A stretch of 64,000 nt of DNA from Lachnospiraceae bacterium. Lineage in GTDB: Bacteria > Bacillota_A > Clostridia > Lachnospirales > Lachnospiraceae. A model generated the notes under the pieces. The model was not told the DNA's origin. It saw nothing but the letters and a program-made list of their open reading frames with translations, and did not search any database. Positions 49,348 to 57,588 of this stretch are shown here, piece by piece. The translations under genes were made by a program, and so were the position numbers. The stretch is taken from positions 30,240 to 94,239 of the forward strand of contig JAFWYN010000027.1 of assembly GCA_017522685.1 (NCBI GenBank), given 5' to 3'. Numbering within the stretch: position 1 is the first letter of the stretch; every line of letters begins with the position of its first letter.

Positions 49348-51540
49348 TCAATTTGTATTTTCATCCAAATACAGCTGGCATCTGTTTTGCATAATATCCA
49401 ACGTGGCATCTAAGGTTTTTTCACCATAAAAATAACCATAACATTCTTCTAATATAATCTCCGAAAGGGCTCTGGACTCCTTCGTCATAAGCTTGGTACT
49501 GTGAATAGCCTTCTTGATATGCTCCGCTTTTTCTTCTGAAAGCGCATATACGGGCACCACTCTATTGTTATAAGATAAATATACCTGTGTTACAGGCACC
49601 TCCACCCGTTCCCCGTTTTCATCCGTCTTATACTTGGGCGTTGCAGCTGCCTCCAGCTCACTGTTTAACTTCTCCTTCTCTGTAGGCATATCGGTGGGTA
49701 TCTTATAGTTTAACAGATAGTACTTCAGGAATTCCCATGCCCCTTCCTTATTCTTACCATTCTTGGGAATCCCTATATTATAATCCGGGAACATCTCACA
49801 TACCATTTTCCCGTCTAAGGATGGATAGCCTAAGAATATCATATCATCCCCGTAAGACATTGCCTCTTTCTCTAAGGTAAAAAAATCATTCAACGCTATT
49901 TCAGCAAACAGAATATTATTACTTTGCTTCAGACTCTCCCAATCATCATTCCCGCCGGACCGTTCCAAATCATTGATCCGTTCCAACAGCTTCCGGAATT
50001 CTTCTTCGTCGAATCTGCATATACCCTTCTCAAAATCAACATACTGCTCCATCCCGTATTTTAAGCAAAGCTCCAGTATTCTCGGAGGCTGTCCGCCATA
50101 CTCAAATTTAACAGTAGGATTTTTCTCCAAAAATCCTAAAAAAGTATCGATAGTCATGTTATCGCACAGTTCCTCTACCTGTGACTTTCTTCCTACCAGT
50201 CCCCTTAAAGAAAATCCTTTGGGGATTCCGTATACCGCATCACCGGTTCGGAATGGTGCCGTCGCACTTTCCAGATAATGATCCACGGAAAGAAGTGTAC
50301 TCTGATTCAAATAGGGAGATAAATCCTCCAGTACACCGGCCTCCGCATAAATTTGATAATAGTAATAATTGATCATCAACAAATCCGGACACTCGTCCGA
50401 CACCAAACGTGTATTGGCATAGGTCTCGAGATCCGGACCAGACAATCCCAGTGCTTCAAAGGTCACAAAATATTCGTCGCTTTGTTTGTTAAACTCCATC
50501 ACAAATTTCAACAAATCCGAAGGTTCTCCGCTCATTAACGGTGCCACCAGATGTATGGTGGTCTTTCCCTCCTCCGTAGCCACACCACCGTCTGATGCAT
50601 TCCGGGTTAAGGTAATCACCTCCATGTTGGTATCATTGCATGTCAGAAAAGTAAATCCCTCTTTCCCATCACCAGCCACCGCACATATACTGTCCGCACT
50701 CACATAATGCTTTAATAAATCCAGTATGGCTATGCTCTTCCCGGATACGGGGTCTATCTCGTAAAGATAATGGGTATCATAGCTAAGCAACCCTTTCTCC
50801 CTTCCCGCATATAGCTTACCGGAGCCAAGAATGGAAAGCTTATCTCCCACCTTCCCACTCGCGCCATCTATGAGGGACATACTTTGATGGGTATCACCAT
50901 CCTTATAATAGCTGATGTAGGGATTCCCTTCCTTGCTCACCCCTATATCCAGCAGATTCTTCACTGTTATCGCAATCCGGCCTTTTTCCTGTCCGTTACT
51001 GTCAAAAATCCATATATTCTTTTCCGATAGCGCATAAACATTCCCCTTGGCATCCGCAACACTATCTGAAAAATAGAAATTCTCTTTATTTTGCCCGGCC
51101 GTCAATGTTATCTCCTGCTCTGCCAGGAGTACTCCCTCCGAGGTATATTTCCGAAAGAAATACTGCTCCTCTTCCTTCCTGACAAAGCAGTATATATTAC
51201 CCGCTTCGTCCAACGTGAAGGACTGTAGCCTTTCTGAGCCTTCCAAATCTCCCAACACCTTCGTGGGCATGGCATCTTCTTTCAGCGACTGCTTATATAG
51301 GTTGTGGTTTGCATCCGCACCATCCTGAAAATACAAAATATCACCCTGTAGCCGGAAAGAGCCGGTGGTAGGAACACTGCCCGCTGCAACAGGCAGGCTT
51401 CTGCTGCTTATGGTATAGGTTTCAGATGCTGTTGCAGACATCTCAATACTGTCATCGGAGGTTTTTTTCCCACAGCTGCAAAGCAACAGGCATGCCATCA
51501 TACATACGTATGTTAAGGTATATTTGTACTTTTGTAACAT
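49348..51540 (-). CDS. Lipoprotein with beta-propeller and solute-binding domains (B)
   Basis: 730 aa, lipobox LLLCSC, propeller-like repeats in residues ~60-310 (LDEAGNIYCFVRKEEE, DAKGNVYALSEKNIWIFDSNGQEKGRI, KEGNPYISYYKDGD). Then HLVAPLMSGEPSDLLKFVMEFNKQSDEYFVTFEAL opens a solute-binding domain (ECPDLLMINYYYYQIYAEAGVLEDLSPYL, YGIPKGFSLRGLVGRKSQVEELC, MFPDYNIGIPKNGKNKEGAWEFLKYYL). GGAGG precedes the ATG. Same design as the protein at 47012, probably an old duplication. No transport partners in the window. Confidence 0.78.
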   Translation of the reverse strand: MLQKYKYTLTYVCMMACLLLCSCGKKTSDDSIEMSATASETYTISSRSLPVAAGSVPTTGSFRLQGDILYFQDGADANHNLYKQSLKEDAMPTKVLGDLEGSERLQSFTLDEAGNIYCFVRKEEEQYFFRKYTSEGVLLAEQEITLTAGQNKENFYFSDSVADAKGNVYALSEKNIWIFDSNGQEKGRIAITVKNLLDIGVSKEGNPYISYYKDGDTHQSMSLIDGASGKVGDKLSILGSGKLYAGREKGLLSYDTHYLYEIDPVSGKSIAILDLLKHYVSADSICAVAGDGKEGFTFLTCNDTNMEVITLTRNASDGGVATEEGKTTIHLVAPLMSGEPSDLLKFVMEFNKQSDEYFVTFEALGLSGPDLETYANTRLVSDECPDLLMINYYYYQIYAEAGVLEDLSPYLNQSTLLSVDHYLESATAPFRTGDAVYGIPKGFSLRGLVGRKSQVEELCDNMTIDTFLGFLEKNPTVKFEYGGQPPRILELCLKYGMEQYVDFEKGICRFDEEEFRKLLERINDLERSGGNDDWESLKQSNNILFAEIALNDFFTLEKEAMSYGDDMIFLGYPSLDGKMVCEMFPDYNIGIPKNGKNKEGAWEFLKYYLLNYKIPTDMPTEKEKLNSELEAAATPKYKTDENGERVEVPVTQVYLSYNNRVVPVYALSEEKAEHIKKAIHSTKLMTKESRALSEIILEECYGYFYGEKTLDATLDIMQNRCQLYLDENTN

Positions 51541-51564
51541 AACAGTCCTCCACGTTTCTTTAGA

Positions 51565-51864
51565 TTAATATGGTACGTGTACTGTACTAGTCACATAGCC
51601 CGGTATTGTTATGATACCATTACATTTTGAACATTTTTGGGTAACAGTATAATAATATGTATATATCATGCAGCTATGCGTCTCCCCCGTCACCTCATCT
51701 ATGTGCATATGCAAATGATCCTCCTCCCTATGGCTATAGGTTCTGGTAGTTGAAAATGAATGTCCATTTTCCAAACAATCAGATGCCAATACAGTTAAGC
51801 TACTTCCTAATAATGATATAGTTAGTATAGTTCCTGCAAATAATTTTTTCAATCTTTTTTTCAT
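51565..51864 (-). CDS. Small secreted protein, unknown
   Basis: 99 aa from MKKRLKKLFAGTILTISLLGSSLTVLA, a clear signal peptide. The mature part is His/Tyr/Thr-rich and has cysteines in CLENGHSFSTTRTY and a late CSKCNG (CxxC). AAGGAG is 9 nt before the ATG at 51864; the ATG at 51870 is too close to it. Divergent from the membrane-tethered XRE gene. The CxxC plus His richness may bind metal. No family recognised. Confidence 0.65.
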   Translation of the reverse strand: MKKRLKKLFAGTILTISLLGSSLTVLASDCLENGHSFSTTRTYSHREEDHLHMHIDEVTGETHSCMIYTYYYTVTQKCSKCNGIITIPGYVTSTVHVPY

Positions 51865-51932
51865 TAGCATTGTCTCCTTTTCATTATTAATCAAATGGTA
51901 AGTTAACATTAGTGCGCACAAGTGTTATGGAT

Positions 51933-51962
51933 AAAATAATGTTACTTGGCTATTTTTGTCAA
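51933..51962 (-). promoter_or_regulatory. Promoter of the small secreted protein gene
   Basis: Minus strand -35 TTGACA (51957-51962), 18-bp spacer, -10 TATTTT (51933-51938). Confidence 0.5.
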
Positions 51963-52040
51963 TTAACCAATGTGCAATTCTCGAAAATCAGACAATTTCC
52001 TAACAGTTAATTGTTTTTAAGGAAGTTTTTTATCATTTTA

Positions 52041-52069
52041 TTGCATTTCCAAACAAAAAATTGTATAAT
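52041..52069 (+). promoter_or_regulatory. Promoter of the XRE/secreted protein operon
   Basis: -35 TTGCAT (52041-52046), 17-bp spacer, -10 TATAAT (52064-52069), 34 bp before the ATG at 52103. Confidence 0.7.
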
Positions 52070-52102
52070 TTTAAAAATCAAAATAACTACTGGAGTAAAC
52101 TT

Positions 52103-52702
52103 ATGGACAAAACACAATTCGGACAACTAATACAACTATTACGTAAGAAAAATGGATTATCTCAAAAGGATTTGGCAAACGCTTTGCACGTTACCCCTCC
52201 CAGTGTATGCAAATGGGAACAGGGGAAAGCTTTGCCTGATATATGTATGATAGAAAATATAGCCACTTATTTTAACTTATCCTTCGACGAATTATATAAT
52301 CCTGAAGAAACTGTCCAAAATATCATCTCTAACGAATCGTTACTTGCTGATATACCCTCCAAAAAAATAATAAAACCCTTGATACTGTCCATATCAACCG
52401 TTGTATTGTTAATAGTACTTATTATACTATACATAAATACGCGTTCCCCTTATACTCATTTATCATCACAATACATTAATCACGAAACATTAGGATATAT
52501 ATACCAAATAGAATACTCTATTTCCTCTGAACAGGATGAATATCGCATGATGGAGCATGCAAAACAAGCAGTTGCCAACCGAATAGCATCATCAGATGAA
52601 TCTAATAACGAAGAAGCCATTCTAATAATTTACTATTTTGATTATGTTAATAAAGATAATCGTTCTGTTCCGGATTATCTTTATTGTCATATAGTTGAAT
52701 AA
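52103..52702 (+). CDS. XRE-type regulator with C-terminal membrane anchor
   Basis: 199 aa from MDKTQFGQLIQLLRKKNGLSQKDLANALHVTPPSVCKWEQGKALPDI, a standard XRE domain (residues 1-60). A linker is followed by a single membrane helix (LILSISTVVLLIVLIILYI, ~100-120) and an extracytoplasmic domain of about 80 residues (SQYINHETLGYIYQIEYSISSEQDEYRMMEHAK). A one-component transmembrane sensor. TGGAG is 7 nt before the ATG. It is followed by a small secreted protein and faces another, so these are its probable targets or ligands (inference). Confidence 0.8.
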   Translation: MDKTQFGQLIQLLRKKNGLSQKDLANALHVTPPSVCKWEQGKALPDICMIENIATYFNLSFDELYNPEETVQNIISNESLLADIPSKKIIKPLILSISTVVLLIVLIILYINTRSPYTHLSSQYINHETLGYIYQIEYSISSEQDEYRMMEHAKQAVANRIASSDESNNEEAILIIYYFDYVNKDNRSVPDYLYCHIVE

Positions 52703-52725
52703 AAATAATACAAGGAGCATTTATA

Positions 52726-53073
52726 ATGAAAAAAATACTATTAACATGTTTACTTATTATGTTCTGCATTATCCCTTCGTCAGATTGCTTTGCTGCGGAA
52801 CCTACACAATATTTATACAGTGCTTATACAACAGATGGTATTTATTATGAGGTATATGTTAATGAAATCTCACAACAAAATGAAATGAGAAATAGTGGCT
52901 ATTCCATAAATATTGACTTAGTCTATGATGGACTTATTATTCCCAGCAAAACTATACCATGGTCCCAAACAATAAATGGTACTGTTTGTACCGGAACTCT
53001 AAAATTATATTCTTTTTCTCAACACAATGGTAAAACCACTGCAAATTATCAGGGTATAATTTACCCTATTTAA
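52726..53073 (+). CDS. Small secreted protein downstream of the XRE sensor
   Basis: 115 aa. Signal peptide MKKILLTCLLIMFCIIPSSDCFA, mature ~91 residues, beta-rich and Tyr/Ser/Asn-rich (YLYSAYTTDGIYYEVYVNEIS, LVYDGLIIPSKTIPWSQTINGTVCTGTLKLYSFSQHNGKTTANYQG). One Cys in the mature part. Family unknown. It shares the operon with the XRE sensor, 23 bp downstream (AAGGAG before the ATG), and ends at a strong terminator. Confidence 0.68.
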   Translation: MKKILLTCLLIMFCIIPSSDCFAAEPTQYLYSAYTTDGIYYEVYVNEISQQNEMRNSGYSINIDLVYDGLIIPSKTIPWSQTINGTVCTGTLKLYSFSQHNGKTTANYQGIIYPI

Positions 53074-53080
53074 TCATCAC

Positions 53081-53105
53081 AAGGCAGAAGAACCTCTTCT
53101 GCCTT
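53081..53105 (+). terminator. Terminator of the XRE/secreted protein operon
   Basis: AAGGCAGAAG, loop AACCT, CTTCTGCCTT, then TATATTTT. Confidence 0.85.
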
Positions 53106-53172
53106 TATATTTTGCATATTTTCCACCCAATCTACACACAATACCCACATCAATCATAAGTGAGGTATCATC

Positions 53173-54603
53173 ATGCTTCTTTCCGCAAATTTATCTGATA
53201 ATATTGCCCAACTTAAAAAGCTCCTTCCCATCGGAAAGAGCTTTGATATCGTAGCCAGAGAGCTGTATTTAGGGCATACGAAGGCCTATTTTGTGACGGT
53301 AAACGGTATGTGCCGCACAGAGGTTTTGCAATGGATTTTTTCGGACCTGCAAAGTCCGGAATACACTGACGATTCCCACATAGAAAATATCCAGAAATAC
53401 ATGGCTGCAAAAATTGGCTATGCCCAGGTGGAGCTAAGCAATGATATGAACAAGATTCTTAGGCAATTACTCAGCGGTCCCTCCATACTGTTTGTGGATG
53501 GTTTTGCCCAGGCCATCATCATGGATGTGCGTAGCTATCAGACCCGTAGTGTAGAAGAGCCTGACACGGAACATGTAACCAAGGGTGCCCGGGACGGATT
53601 TGTGGAGACCATGCTGTTTAATACCAATCTGATACGCCGCCGCATCCGTTCGCCACGGCTGACCTTCGAGCTGCTTACCGTGGGGGAAGACAGTCAGACG
53701 GATATTTCCATAGCCTATTTGGACAATCTGGTGCCGGAGGACTATGTGGCTCAGATTCGTAACGCCTTGCAAAAGCTGAAGGTCACTTCCCTGACCATGG
53801 GCTCTAAAAGCCTGGAAGAATTATTGGTACACAAATCCTGGTTCCATCCTATGCCCAGCTTTCACAGCACGGAGCGTCCTGATGTGGCCAGCAGTTACCT
53901 GGCGGAAGGACATGTACTGATTATTGTGGACAATACGCCCTCCGTCCTCATTCTGCCCTGTTCCCTGTTTCAATTTACCCAGAGTCCGGCAGACTATTAT
54001 AATGCGCCTTTAACCGGTTGCTACTTCCGGTTTATACGTTTTTTGTGCATCCCTGTCAGCTTATTTTTGTTACCCGCCTTTTACCTGGTGGCTGCCTATT
54101 ATCCGGAAACTGCCCTGCAATACAGGCTTCTTTCCAAGGAGGTCAGTTGGCTGGAATTAACTATATTTATTTTTGCTGCAGAGTTTCTGCTGGATTTATT
54201 TAAATACTCGTCCTCCCACAGCTCTTCCCACTTCTCCGGCTCCCTTTCCATCATCGGTGGTCTTATCATCGGTGATATTGCAGTCAACCTTCAGTGGGTC
54301 ACAGAGGAAATCCTCTTCTATGCGGCTGTTACCATGCTAGCTACCCTATCCCTTGCCAGTTTGGAATTGGGAGAGGCTCTAAGACTTTACCGCCTATTCC
54401 TTTTGGTTGCCACTACCATCTTCGGTCTTTGGGGCTTCTTAGGAGCCACATTCCTGGTACTCTTATCCATGGTTACCACCCCCACCTTTGGAAAGGCCAG
54501 CTATCTGTGGCCATTGATTCCCTTCCGCTGGAAAGCGCTGAAAACCTTACTCTTTCGCTATCCCACCTTTAAAGCCCAGCCCAGTAAGGTATGGAAGAGG
54601 TAG
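53173..54603 (+). CDS. GerA-family spore germination protein (SpoVAF-like)
   Basis: 476-aa membrane protein of the GerA/SpoVAF family, which form germinant receptor A subunits or spore channel components. An N-terminal soluble domain (residues ~1-270) contains ILFVDGFAQAIIMDVRSYQTRSVEEPDTEHVTKGARDGFVETMLFNTNLIRRRIRSP, the family signature. C-terminal helices start at ~285 (FIRFLCIPVSLFLLPAFYLVA). No gerB/gerC partners are nearby, which, with the short length, points to SpoVAF type, but spoVA genes are also not in the window. GAGGT precedes the ATG. Its TAG stop is the first base triplet of the inverted repeat. Confidence 0.85.
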   Translation: MLLSANLSDNIAQLKKLLPIGKSFDIVARELYLGHTKAYFVTVNGMCRTEVLQWIFSDLQSPEYTDDSHIENIQKYMAAKIGYAQVELSNDMNKILRQLLSGPSILFVDGFAQAIIMDVRSYQTRSVEEPDTEHVTKGARDGFVETMLFNTNLIRRRIRSPRLTFELLTVGEDSQTDISIAYLDNLVPEDYVAQIRNALQKLKVTSLTMGSKSLEELLVHKSWFHPMPSFHSTERPDVASSYLAEGHVLIIVDNTPSVLILPCSLFQFTQSPADYYNAPLTGCYFRFIRFLCIPVSLFLLPAFYLVAAYYPETALQYRLLSKEVSWLELTIFIFAAEFLLDLFKYSSSHSSSHFSGSLSIIGGLIIGDIAVNLQWVTEEILFYAAVTMLATLSLASLELGEALRLYRLFLLVATTIFGLWGFLGATFLVLLSMVTTPTFGKASYLWPLIPFRWKALKTLLFRYPTFKAQPSKVWKR

Positions 54604-54871
54604 GGGGGGCTACCCACAAAGCCAATGGGGCTGCATATGCTCTGCGATTGTTGCTTGCGAGGATATATGAATTTCTTAGTGTTTTGCTCGATATCCAGCC
54701 ATTTCCGAACACGATGTTCGGAAAAGACACATCCAGTCCATGGACGGACTGTATGTGTCGGTGGCGGGAATGACGAAAAATAATATCAAAACACTTAGAA
54801 ATACTTATGTCCGAGTGCGCAACATATGCAGAACATATGCAGCCCCATTAGATTTGTGGGAGAGTCCCCTA
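54601..54871. repeat. 271-bp imperfect inverted repeat with two inner hairpins
   Basis: The left arm (54601-~54694) matches the complement of the right arm (~54785-54871): both open TAGGGG, then CCCACAAA, AATGGGGCTGCATATG, GTTGC, ATTTCT, AGTGTTTTG in the same order. Between the arms are TTCCGAACA-CGA-TGTTCGGAA (54703-54723) and GACACAT..ATGTGTC with CAGTCC/GGACTG (54726-54759). The outermost TAG is the stop codon of the GerA gene on the left and of the GTPase-NYN gene on the right. MITE remnant or giant bidirectional terminator. Confidence 0.7.
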
Positions 54872-57520
54872 CTCCTCTTCCCTCTTCAGCAGGGCTTCAA
54901 AGGGGAAATAGCGTTCTCCCGGATTTTCGGCCTTCCACTCTTCCTGACGTTCCTTGTCCACAGATTGTACTTCCTCAAGAAGGCCCTGGGCGGAAAGTCT
55001 GGTTGCGCCCTGTCCCCAGATAATCATCTGCTCCAAGGCATCGGAGGTAGCCACCGTCACATGATACTTATGACCGATTTCGTGAACTGTCTTTTCGATA
55101 TACTGGTCGGCGGTTTCCGCCTCCTTGGTATACACTACATAGATGTTGTGGTATTTGGATACACTGCCCGGATTGCCCTTGACTTTGTAGGCATCGAATA
55201 CCACAATTAAAGTATTTTTCATATAACCCTGATAGTTGCACAGGATATCCAGAAGCTTACTTCGGGCAGACTCTACATTGGTCTTTGAAAGCTCCTTCAA
55301 GTCCTCCCAAGCGAAGATAATATTGTAACCATCCACCAGGAGATATTCCTTCAACTTCTCCTGCTTTTTCGGGTTGTAAACCACTTCCTTAGGTGGTGCG
55401 GTGACGGTACGGCTCACCGGACGATTCCATGGATTTTTGTCCTTGGCACGGTGACCAAAGGTTCGTTCATAAATTTCCTCTATTTCTTCCTGGCTGATAA
55501 ACCGGTCATCATAGGTAGATGTATTGGTAATCACCTGTTCCGGGTCGTCGGTTTCCTCCTGTGCTTCTACAGGCCCGCTCCAACCACTGTCCACATGCGC
55601 ATACTCTGCCACCTGCTGCCAGTCCACATAAAACCCTGCACCGTGTGCACAAAAGACAGACCCCGTAGGATTCTCCAAATCATGCTCCGAATCGTAGCCA
55701 TAGGCTGCTATAATTTCTTCCTCATTATGACAGGGCTCGTAACACTTGAAACGACAGCTAAGCCTTCCTCTTCCCCGGCTATAGGAAATCACCTCCGAAA
55801 GATAACCGTTCATATTTACTACCGGTGCCGCACCGGTAAGTAAAGACATCTCTCCAAAGGTCTGGGGATCCTCAAAACTTCCCTTCATTCGCTGTATATC
55901 GTTCATGGCACGACCTAAACATTCCGTAGGGATTTCCAGACTAAACTCATAAATCGGTTCCAACAGCCGGCACTTCCCCCGCTTTAATCCGTGGCGTACT
56001 GCCCGGTAAGTGGCCTGACGGAAGTCACCGCCTTCCGTATGCTTCAGATGTGCCCTTCCTGCAATGAGGGTAATCTTCATATCCGTAATCTCTGACCCGG
56101 TCAGCACTCCCACATGGGCCTTTTCCTCCAAATGGGTAAGTATCAGTCTCTGCCAGTTCTTATCCAAATCATCTTCACAACAATCCGTAGCGAACACCAA
56201 ACCGCTTCCCGGCGCTAAAGGCTCCAGAAACAAATGGACCTCCGCATAATGTCGCAATGGCTCGAAATGTCCGATGCCTTCCACAGGCTCCAAGATGGTC
56301 TCTTTATACACAATACTGCCATTGCCAAACTCTACGGTTATCCCGAAACGTTTCTCAATAATATTCTTTAATATCTCTACCTGTACCTCTCCCATGACCT
56401 GGGCATGGATTTCGCTGCTCTGTTCTCTCCATACTATATGAAGCTCCGGTATTTCTTCCTCCAAGAGATACAGGTTCTTTAGCATCTTATGCACATCACA
56501 GCCTTCCGGCAACTCCAATTTATAATTCAATACCGGAACCAATACCGGTGCTTCGCCTTCCCCTGCTACTCCCAGTCCCTGTCCGCAGAAGGTATCCGAC
56601 AGGCCGGTGACTGCACAAATTCCTCCGGCATTGACCACATCCGCCAGCCGGAAGGAAGTACCATTGTAAATACGCAGCTGGTCTGCCTTCTCTTCACCAA
56701 TCATCTGCTTTACTTTTAAGGCTCCACCCAGTACCTTCAAATGAGTCAGGCGGTTCCCATTATTATCCCGGCTGATTTTATACACTCTTGCCGCAAAGGC
56801 ATCCTGATACACAGGCAGTGTGGTATACTTCACCAGCCCTTCCAAAAATTCTTCCACTCCTACACCCTTCAGTGCGGAACCAAAAAAACAGGGAAACATT
56901 TTCCTGGTTGCGATAGCCTCCTTCAGGCTTTCCGGCACAAATTCGCCTTGTTCCAGGTATTGCTCCATCAGCTGCTCTGAGCACATGGCTGCGGCCTCCA
57001 TGGTATCTGAATCCCCTGTCTCCAGCTGTTCGAAATTCACACAGTTCTCATGTAGCTTCGTCTTCAGTTCTGCCAGCAATGCTTCCCGGTCCGTACCTGC
57101 CTGGTCCATTTTATTAACAAATATAAATACCGGTATTTCATATCTTTTTAACAGCTTCCACAGAGTCTCAACATGCCCCTGTACACCATCTGCCCCACTG
57201 ATGACCAATATTGCTGCATCCAGTACCTGCAGAGCACGCTCCGTTTCTGCAGAAAAGTCCACATGTCCCGGTGTGTCCAGCAAAGTAATTTGTCGTTCTC
57301 CGCTCTCTGTTTTCAGAAGCACCTCAGCCTGCTTGGAGAAAATGGTGATACCCCTACTTCTCTCCAATTCATGGGAATCCAAAAAAGCATCCCCATGGTC
57401 CACTCGTCCCAGTTTACGGATGCCTCCCGATACATACAATATTTGCTCTGCCAGCGTTGTCTTGCCGGCATCTACATGGGCCAAAATCCCCATTACCAAT
57501 TTTTCAGACTGTCTGCTCAT
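54869..57520 (-). CDS. TetM/EF-G-like ribosomal GTPase fused to a C-terminal NYN (Rae1/YacP-like) nuclease domain
   Basis: 883 aa from MSRQSEKLVMGILAHVDAGKTTL; GAGGG is 5 nt before the start at 57520. Residues 1-~640 follow EF-G/TetM domains: P-loop HVDAGKTT, switch region RSRGITIF, DTPGHVD, NKMD, then domains II to V (EIPTECLGRAMNDIQRMKG). After a charged linker, residues ~725-883 form an NYN/YacP domain: LLVDGYNIIFAW, VVFDAYK, TKEAETADQYIE, ATSDALEQMI, with the acidic catalytic set intact. In B. subtilis, the NYN protein Rae1 cuts mRNA in the ribosomal A site; this fusion would place such a nuclease on a ribosome-binding GTPase (inference). Confidence 0.85.
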   Translation of the reverse strand: MSRQSEKLVMGILAHVDAGKTTLAEQILYVSGGIRKLGRVDHGDAFLDSHELERSRGITIFSKQAEVLLKTESGERQITLLDTPGHVDFSAETERALQVLDAAILVISGADGVQGHVETLWKLLKRYEIPVFIFVNKMDQAGTDREALLAELKTKLHENCVNFEQLETGDSDTMEAAAMCSEQLMEQYLEQGEFVPESLKEAIATRKMFPCFFGSALKGVGVEEFLEGLVKYTTLPVYQDAFAARVYKISRDNNGNRLTHLKVLGGALKVKQMIGEEKADQLRIYNGTSFRLADVVNAGGICAVTGLSDTFCGQGLGVAGEGEAPVLVPVLNYKLELPEGCDVHKMLKNLYLLEEEIPELHIVWREQSSEIHAQVMGEVQVEILKNIIEKRFGITVEFGNGSIVYKETILEPVEGIGHFEPLRHYAEVHLFLEPLAPGSGLVFATDCCEDDLDKNWQRLILTHLEEKAHVGVLTGSEITDMKITLIAGRAHLKHTEGGDFRQATYRAVRHGLKRGKCRLLEPIYEFSLEIPTECLGRAMNDIQRMKGSFEDPQTFGEMSLLTGAAPVVNMNGYLSEVISYSRGRGRLSCRFKCYEPCHNEEEIIAAYGYDSEHDLENPTGSVFCAHGAGFYVDWQQVAEYAHVDSGWSGPVEAQEETDDPEQVITNTSTYDDRFISQEEIEEIYERTFGHRAKDKNPWNRPVSRTVTAPPKEVVYNPKKQEKLKEYLLVDGYNIIFAWEDLKELSKTNVESARSKLLDILCNYQGYMKNTLIVVFDAYKVKGNPGSVSKYHNIYVVYTKEAETADQYIEKTVHEIGHKYHVTVATSDALEQMIIWGQGATRLSAQGLLEEVQSVDKERQEEWKAENPGERYFPFEALLKREEE

Positions 57521-57544
57521 GATGCCCTCGTCTATACATAACTT

Positions 57545-57574
57545 ACCCAAGACTCCGGTCATCCAAAGTCTTGG
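57545..57574. terminator. Hairpin between the LUD gene and the GTPase gene
   Basis: CCCAAGACT and AGTCTTGGG, 9-bp stem with a 12-nt loop. The T-rich tract is on the plus-strand side only, so on the coding strand it is a leader hairpin rather than a clear terminator. Confidence 0.4.
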
Positions 57575-57588
57575 GTATCTTTTTCTTC

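Noticed and set aside
57545..57574. Clear Rho-independent terminator for the LUD gene
   Set aside because: The T-rich tract lies on the wrong side for minus-strand transcripts; kept only as a hairpin.
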